Source of the DNA: Viridothelium virens
Lineage: Eukaryota > Ascomycota > Dothideomycetes > Trypetheliales > Trypetheliaceae
Direction: 5' to 3'
Assembly: GCA_010094025.1 (NCBI GenBank)
Contig: ML991801.1
Coordinates: 124,001-188,000, forward strand
Length of the DNA stretch: 64,000 nucleotides
Part shown: positions 58,143-64,000 of the stretch, piece by piece
How the letters are laid out: the number at the start of each line of letters is the position of its first letter
How positions within the stretch are numbered: position 1 is the first letter of the stretch
The notes under the pieces: generated by a model
The model's input: the letters and a program-made list of their open reading frames with translations, nothing else
What the model was told of the DNA's origin: nothing
Databases searched by the model: none
Made by a program: the position numbers and the translations under genes

Positions 58143-58977
58143 TGCGATGGAGGGTGATGGCGGTAGGAAAGGGTGGCTCTTCCGATAATAGGTTAGTTAG
58201 AAACGGTGAGTAAGGATCTTCTAATAGGGAAGCAAGAAATCCAGGGAAGTGAAACGTTCATGTGATGACAGGCGAGGTAATCGACTCGACCTCAGCTCTG
58301 GAATGGACAGTGATGCGATAGAGGGAGGAGATGGGGAATGAGTTGTGGTGGTGGTGATGAATGATGGCGGAGCTGAATGGACAAAGGAGAATGGGCGGGC
58401 GATGGCGAGGGCATTCTGGTTGGGCTGTAAAGCCACCTGGGCCAGCGTTGCCTTTCGCTCCGCATGGTTCTCAACTTTCCAGCGTGGTTGTGCAGTACCC
58501 GCTCACGCCATGCCAGGAACAAGGAGGCGACCGCCAACCTTTTGTCCGCTCCTACCCGCGTCACCTCTCCCGATCCGCTTCCGCTCGATTCCACAAGCCT
58601 TTGCTGCCTTTTCACCGAGCCACACACTCAAAATCCAACCGGTGGATTCACAGAACACTTCACATCATCCCTTCTCCCTTGGTCATGACTATGTAGACTG
58701 AGACATGTTGATCTAGTAACACGGTAAGTCAATACGGCCAGAACGCTGTCCGCAGGGGCGAACGCGTTGCAGAATGATGCAAGGACTCTACCTACCGTCT
58801 TGTCCAACCTTCTCAAATGGTACATTCTTTTGGCTGCGTACTTTGGCGCTACTTGAAATCGTGCATTCATTCATATCTGTGTCAGCCGCCCTAGATTGAC
58901 TCTTGTATATCAACCGTAGTCTAGTATCGTGTATGACGAGGTAGGCCCCATCTTGCTCAGTTAGATCTGCGGTTACA
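58143..58977. promoter_or_regulatory. Divergent intergenic region between Ies4 and chitinase
   Basis: About 835 bases containing both promoters. Several long but motif-free frames on both strands reflect base composition. No gene is supported. Confidence 0.5.
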
Positions 58978-60600
58978 ATGATGTTGTCGTCTCTATGTAT
59001 CAATTGGCTATTTCTTTCCCTGACCATTCTGCCAGTCCAGATCCAAGTAGCAGGCCTACGGGGTAGCAGGATCATTCCCTGGAAGCGTGACGTCGATTCG
59101 ACCCTAGATCCGTCGACTACACCTTCCTTGAAGGATACTGCAAATTCAATAATACGGGATGCCGAAAGCTTCAGTGCGCTACCGGCAGAAATATCAAACT
59201 TCATCGTATCAGTGGAGCAAATCCTGGCTAATCTTGATACCGAGCCACAAAGATGTCCCGCTCCACCCCCTCCAGGCTACAGCACTGTATCGTTTTCGCC
59301 CGTCCCATCAGTGCCTCTTTCGCCTATTCCTTCGACTATATCATCTCCTTCAACGAGGACGTCACCGCATTATTCTGATACAATACTGAGCACAAGCAGT
59401 TCGACATACCCATCCCGCATTACCCTCACAACTACTGTAGCAATCACGACTACAACGACTTACGCGTCAAGTAGTGATTCATACAAAAGCACCACTGCGA
59501 CACCATCATCGGTTATTCCAATCCCTTCATCCGGTATCTCATCTAGTCCGATATCGAGCCAAAGTCCGCCAACCTCCTCTCTACCTTCCCCCTCTTTGCC
59601 ATCTCCTTCATCAAATTCATCCTCTGGATACCATTTCAACGCTTCAGCCGCAGATAATGTCGCCGTCTACTACGGCCAAACCTCAAGCACCGCCGCCGGC
59701 GGTCTCCTAACTCTCTGTCAAGACCCCTCGGTCGATATAATCATCCTTGCCTTCGTCTACACCTTCTTCGGTCCCAACAACTACCCCTCCGCCTCCTTCG
59801 GCCCCGGCTGTTCCGGCTCCACCACCTCACAAGCCCAATCCGCACCCGGCCTCCCTTCTTGCCCACAACTCGCCACCGAAATTACCCAATGCCAAACCAT
59901 CGGCAAACCCGTCCTCCTCAGCCTCGGCGGATACATCGCCACCACCGCCTTCTCCTCCTCTGCGCAAGCCACCCAGTTCGCCAACACAATCTGGGACCTC
60001 TTCGGCGGAGGCGGCAATAGCAGCAGTAGTAGCAGCAGTAGCAGTAGCACCAACAGCGACTCCACCGCGCTCCGCCCCTTCGGCTCCGTCGTCGTCGACG
60101 GCTTTGACATCGACAACGAAGACCACAGCACCGCGTACTACGACGACTTCAGCACCGCCCTGCACTCGCTAATCGCCAGCGACCGGAGCAAGAAATACTA
60201 CGTGTCCGCCGCGCCGCAGTGCCCGCGCCCCGACGCGTCGATCCCGCTGGAGTTGATGCAGGCGGCGGATTTCGTGTGGGTCCAGTTCTACAACAATCCG
60301 CAGTGCAATCTCGGCTCCTCGGGCTTCCTCGACAGCTTCCAGGCCTGGAGTCGGGACCTGGCGGCGAATGCGAGCTCGGCGTCCTCCGGGCCGAGACTGT
60401 ATATTGGGGGTGGGGCGTGGAGTGGGGCGGGCAGTGGGTATGTGGAAGGGAGCCAACTGGCGGGTATCGTACAAGGAGTGAATGGTTCGCATGTTGGTAA
60501 TTTTGGCGGGATGATGTTTTGGGATGGGACGGAGGGCTTGGCGAATCAAGATGCGGGTGGGAAGGACTATTTGGACTATGCAAAGGAGGCTTTGGGTTAG
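58978..60600 (+). CDS. Secreted class III-like chitinase (GH18) with Ser/Thr-rich N-terminal region
   Basis: An intronless 540-residue protein. The first ~25 residues (MMLSSLCINWLFLSLTILPV) are a signal peptide. Residues ~30-100 form a short helical region of a type seen in fungal secreted proteins, followed by a Ser/Thr/Pro-rich linker (~100-215), likely O-glycosylated. The GH18 barrel starts near NVAVYYGQTSSTAAGGLLTL. The substrate-site strand is KPVLLSLGGYIATTAF, and the catalytic motif is VVVDGFDIDNEDHS with the acid Glu at the DxxDxDxE end. Then come KKYYVSAAPQCPRPDASIPL, DFVWVQFYNNPQCNL and GGMMFWDGTEG. This order fits plant/fungal class III chitinases. A poly-Ser insert lies near residue 350. 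No GPI signal is seen at the end. Confidence 0.92.
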   Translation: MMLSSLCINWLFLSLTILPVQIQVAGLRGSRIIPWKRDVDSTLDPSTTPSLKDTANSIIRDAESFSALPAEISNFIVSVEQILANLDTEPQRCPAPPPPGYSTVSFSPVPSVPLSPIPSTISSPSTRTSPHYSDTILSTSSSTYPSRITLTTTVAITTTTTYASSSDSYKSTTATPSSVIPIPSSGISSSPISSQSPPTSSLPSPSLPSPSSNSSSGYHFNASAADNVAVYYGQTSSTAAGGLLTLCQDPSVDIIILAFVYTFFGPNNYPSASFGPGCSGSTTSQAQSAPGLPSCPQLATEITQCQTIGKPVLLSLGGYIATTAFSSSAQATQFANTIWDLFGGGGNSSSSSSSSSSTNSDSTALRPFGSVVVDGFDIDNEDHSTAYYDDFSTALHSLIASDRSKKYYVSAAPQCPRPDASIPLELMQAADFVWVQFYNNPQCNLGSSGFLDSFQAWSRDLAANASSASSGPRLYIGGGAWSGAGSGYVEGSQLAGIVQGVNGSHVGNFGGMMFWDGTEGLANQDAGGKDYLDYAKEALG

Positions 60601-61020
60601 TTTTACGGAGCCAGCTGGGATATCTAATGACATTATAGACCTAACCGCAGCATCTACCACTGGAATAGTCCGGTAGGTATTGAATTTTAGGCAGATATCA
60701 CCATCCACCTGCAAATATTCAAGTGGTTCTATAAGGTTCACTACGCCCTCTCGAAATACTTGGTGGTTTTACAAGCGCATTTCAACTATGCCATCTAAGT
60801 GATATATGGTCTCTTCTGAAGTGCAGAATTTAAAGGCCCCAGGAGCGTGTCAAACGAGATTTTTCATCCTCAGATATTGTACTACAGTTTCACACCAATG
60901 AGGGATGCATCTCATACTTAATAGCTACAGAAGATTAAGTATTTTTGGGTATCACTAGTAACTTAAGATCAGGAGCAACCCTTCCGAGAAGGCATTGGGA
61001 ACCTGGGCAATCGACAAACT
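60601..61020. other. Intergenic region between convergent genes
   Basis: About 420 AT-rich bases between the chitinase and coilin-like stop codons. No feature is seen. Confidence 0.5.
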
Positions 61021-63125
61021 CTAAGCAATGAGTCTCGGCTCAATAATGCTGTGAAGTTCAAGTTTAATGGTGCCTTCCTCAGTCACCTCATGCATTTGTG
61101 TAACAAATTCTTCAGCCATTTCTAACTCCAGTTCGTTTCCATGCGTCGTAAGATTCACAACCTTTGCCATGTGGTATTTGGTGCCGATCTCGGGACAGCC
61201 ATCGACTAGCTCCATCAGATGGAAAGCGATGATCTGGCCTACGCCGATGTTATCGCGTGTCAAGGCTGGGAGGGAACCCATGTCAGTCGGGAAGTCGGGA
61301 AAAGCGGTATCGATGCGCCGAGTTTTTGTTGGGCGCTCTTCGATCTCCACTTCAATATCCTCTTCGTCATAAGGGAGCAGTGTTACATGGGAGTCGCCAT
61401 GTTTTTGCAAGCGCTTGCGCTTTCCTACAACAGATGGCGGAGGTAAGGGGTGGTGGTAGGGAAAGCTTGGGACTCGAGGTGTATGGTTTGGTAAGACACA
61501 TTCTCGGGCCATAAGATTGATCTTGGATTGCCAATAATCGGGATCTTGTGAGACTGGGGTTAGCTCAGAAGGTGACTGTGGTTGTCCGGAAGAACTTTCA
61601 GACTGCTCGCGAGGGCCAGGATGTCCTACAGGCTGAGGGTGAGCCTCTCGCGTTTGGTCTTCACCTCCGGAATTTGACACGGAGGGGCCGATGACCGTCG
61701 TCTTCTTAGTTTTGATGCCGAGCGAGCCGCAAATCAGGCGATTGGCTGCTGGCATATTAAGTCTAAAGGGACGGATGTGAGGCTTGTTGGATTGCTCAGA
61801 AACATATTCAGAAGGCATATTACCGGTGTTTGAAATGTCACCATTTCTGACTTCCGCACCTTTCACTTCGGGGTAACGCGGCAGACCGTTAATTTTCGGT
61901 TGTATGAGAGGCTGAGGGGAGCCATCAAGTACATGTGGCTGCTCAATCGGGGACGCATCCTCTGCACGTCTGACTGCATCGCCCGTAGTCCCTCGGTCGG
62001 TATCGGATGCTTCTCCTTCAGGATCATGCTGCCCGAGCGAGGGTAAGATGCGTTTCAGAGATTCAAGATTGGCATTGGGATGCAAAGCTCCTACCTGCTT
62101 GTATTTTATCAATGTCTTAGCCTTTTTCTTTCTCAAATTCCTTGCCTTCGTAGCATTTTTGCCCTGTCCCGGGGGGTTTCTGGTTTGAGTATGCTGCGCT
62201 GGTGCTGCCTGGTGCACAGATTGTGTTAAGCAGACCGAGTCATCCTTCATCAAGGTTCCTCCATTAACCTGCCCAACCAAATGAGTCTCAGCCTCGGAAC
62301 TCTCTGTACTGGAGGAACCGTCCGTCGAAGTATCTGACGTCGTATCTGAGCTCGAGCTGATCTCGTCTGTATCTTTAATCTCGTCTTCTTCGTCATCGGA
62401 GTCTGTCTGTGAAGGGCTATAGTCCTCAGATGCTTCACTATCCGAAGTGACACCGGCGATTGCTTGCGTCTGGCCGTGATCTTCGCCCATGAAGTGGACT
62501 CGGCGCTCCTCGGTTGATCCATCTGTGAGCGCTAATGGATTATTATCCACTTCCCCTTCTTTGAAGGCGATCTGTCCTATCTCCTGAGGTGAATGCATTC
62601 CTTCCGTGGCTGAGCTGTTTATTACACCAGTCACAGTGTCCCCATCATCGTTGGTGGTTGTTGGTAAACATTCACGACGACTTGGTATGTGGATCTCAGG
62701 TCTCACGGGACGCTTCAGGTAAGGTCGACCAAACGGAATGCCATCATACAAATGTTTGCCATCAGCTGTGATTTGGTGACGACCGGAAAGGGTTCTAGCG
62801 CGGAGATCTTGCGTTTGGAGGGGTCGAATACTGGTCACAGAATTAGTAAATTCGTGCAAAAGGTGTCAAGGCAAGCATGCACCTACGTAAGACGGTCGTT
62901 ATCCTTGAAGAGCTCTTGCACGCGCGAAAAATGTAGACACTCGTACCTCCCCAACTGGACAACGTAATCCTCTAAGCCCCAATGCTCCGACTCAAGTGGA
63001 ACGACGTTATTGACATCCTCAATAAGTTGGGCAATAGTGGTCGGGCCTGTCCGATCATTTGGCAGGCTCCATAACAAATCTGCAGGTGGCAGCTCTTGCC
63101 GATGAATACTGAGTTGAACCCTCAT
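61021..63125 (-). CDS. Coilin-like nuclear protein (Mug174-type, DUF7357)
   Basis: Exons 63125-62887 and 62830-61021, 56-nt intron, total 682 residues. The N-terminal ubiquitin-like region runs through MRVQLSIHRQELPPADLLWS, TIAQLIEDVNNVVPLESEHW, GLEDYVVQLGRYECLHFSRV and, across the junction, NDRLTIRPLQTQDLRARTLS. GRHQITADGKHLYDGIPFGR closes this domain, which is typical of fungal coilin-like proteins (S. pombe Mug174). The middle is disordered and acidic (residues ~150-220), with a Lys/Arg cluster NLRKKKAKTL that may be a nuclear signal. The C-terminal ~110 residues (MGSLPALTRDNIGVGQIIAF, YHMAKVVNLTTHGNELELEM) resemble a small beta-barrel, as in coilin's atypical Tudor domain. A role in nuclear bodies is inferred. 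Confidence 0.8.
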
Positions 63126-63257
63126 GACTCTTGATGCTCAACGGAGCATCTCAAAAAGTAGTTTGATCATGAAGTTGGCTGCTAGAGAAAAAGGTAGCAG
63201 GAACGAAAAGTGAATAAAGTCGACGGAAAATAAGACCCGCGCGCTTACGCGAGCTAT

Positions 63258-63263
63258 GGGAGA
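63258..63263. repeat. Left target-site duplication GGGAGA
   Basis: The hexamer GGGAGA abuts the left inverted repeat and recurs at 63504-63509 against the right one. Its position exactly at both repeat ends supports insertion by transposition. Confidence 0.65.
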
Positions 63264-63503
63264 CACGCGGTTGACAAAAAGATCCGCACACCGAAACTGG
63301 GGGGTGCCTCGCCAGAAAAGCAGCCACGCCTGTAGACTGCCTCTACAGGGAAAAAAATATTATTCGATGATCTCTTGAGTTTAAAAGGTGGTGACTACCT
63401 ATGTAATAGCAGACAAGCCTAATGTACATATGTTATCTTTTCTGTCTACTGCGTATGAAGCACCCCCCAGTTTTGGTGTGCGGGTTTTTCTGACAACCGC
63501 GTG
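63264..63503. mobile_element. MITE-like non-autonomous DNA transposon, 240 bp
   Basis: The ends form 47-bp terminal inverted repeats. The left arm (63264-63310) begins CACGCGGTTG, and the reverse complement of the right arm (63503-63457) begins identically. The arms align without gaps with six mismatches, five of them transitions. Directly outside both ends stands GGGAGA (63258-63263 and 63504-63509), a fitting 6-bp target-site duplication. The interior is AT-rich, has no open frame and contains a smaller CCTGTAG/CTACAGG hairpin. The structure is that of a miniature inverted-repeat element mobilised by an unseen transposase. The superfamily is unclear; a 6-bp duplication is unusual. Confidence 0.75.
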
Positions 63504-63889
63504 GGGAGACCCCACCACTGGACGTTGAGGAAGGTTGAGCCGGGGCGATCAGTACGACTTTAATGAAATTAAACAAACTCCATTAACAAGTGTCCCATCT
63601 TCACATTTCTGGATTTGAGAATGCTATCCAACTACTTTTCTGAAAGAGTCCGAAACGGAGGGATTCTTCTTCGCAGCAACTAAGTTGCAACTCTATAAAA
63701 AACGACTTGGGGTATCTCTATTCCTTCTAAATAAACAAGCGAATCTAATCTATACCTGTGAGTTTTAGCCGGATCTCCACACTGCAAGCCGACCAATTCA
63801 TCATGAGACCAAGCGTCATACTCGACGTAGATGCAGATCGTGCTCCCTGACTTAACGCCACCTAAATAGGACGGTTTATCATTCTGTCT

Positions 63890-64000
63890 CTAGTCGTCCA
63901 ACAATGTCCCGTGAATGCTCACGAAACCTCTCTCCTTGCCAGTGGTTCTCGCTGCCTCAATATTCTGAATTCTGAAATTCAGCCATTCTCTCACCTCCTC
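63890..64000 (-). CDS. Possible C-terminal end of a gene running out of the window
   Basis: On the minus strand a frame open from base 64000 ends at a TAG at 63890-63892. The 36 codons read like real protein, for example EEVREWLNFRIQNIEAART, and end HGTLLDD. No domain can be named from so little. It may be chance. Confidence 0.3.
   Translation of the reverse strand, partial: EEVREWLNFRIQNIEAARTTGKERGFVSIHGTLLDD

Larger units (their letters stand above)
63126..63889. other. Intergenic region with transposon candidate
   Basis: About 760 bases left of the apparent end of the next gene. It contains the coilin-like promoter and the inverted-repeat element at 63264-63503. Outside these nothing is recognised. 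Confidence 0.5.

Noticed and set aside
1-64000. CRISPR arrays, rRNA genes, bacterial-type operons, riboswitches
   Set aside because: None seen; the intron-rich gene structure is eukaryotic and no periodic spacer-repeat pattern exists.

Overview
The window looks like chromosomal DNA of a filamentous ascomycete (Pezizomycotina). It is gene-dense, with genes on both strands. Spliced genes carry short introns, mostly 44-90 nt with GT-AG ends. The gene set is typical of such fungi: HET-domain proteins, an FMO, P450, esterase, chitinase, urea permease, a PhiA-like secreted protein and several fungal-only families. I cannot fix the genus or class from sequence alone. Exon joins below were made by hand from splice signals, conserved motifs and frame continuity; each resolved model sums to whole codons.

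Layout. 0-7.4 kb: end of a DHA1 drug transporter, an atypical protein kinase, NADP isocitrate dehydrogenase and a Pmu1-like histidine phosphatase. 8.2-10.7 kb: a chitinase-tail-like reading frame followed by a decayed stretch. 10.8-21.9 kb: housekeeping and nutrient genes (eIF3i, proteasome chaperone Nas2, urea permease Dur3, xylitol/sorbitol dehydrogenase, ribosome assembly factor Noc2, ESCRT-I Vps28). 22.3-30.6 kb: a likely accessory metabolic block (six-exon P450, secreted type-B carboxylesterase, six-exon flavin monooxygenase). 31.7-39.9 kb: an incompatibility-type block with an integral membrane protein, a 909-aa membrane-anchored HET protein transcribed divergently from it, and a classical HET protein. 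40.9-48 kb: a PhiA-like secreted protein, an Efm2/Rrg1-type methyltransferase, a PP4 regulatory subunit and a UPF0658 Golgi membrane protein. 48.6-63.1 kb: betaine aldehyde dehydrogenase, a DHA1 transporter, Gid1/Vid30, INO80 subunit Ies4, a class III chitinase and a coilin-like protein. The right edge holds a compact inverted-repeat transposon candidate and the apparent end of another gene.

How genes may work together. Dur3 has GATAAG sites upstream, as expected for nitrogen control. Noc2/Vps28 and eIF3i/Nas2 share divergent intergenic regions. The P450, esterase and FMO could serve one small oxidative pathway, but no backbone synthase is visible. The membrane protein and HET protein at 31.7-37.4 kb are the best candidate for an undescribed two-gene recognition system. 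The strongest non-gene discovery is a 240-bp element at 63264-63503 with 47-bp terminal inverted repeats and a matching 6-bp flank.
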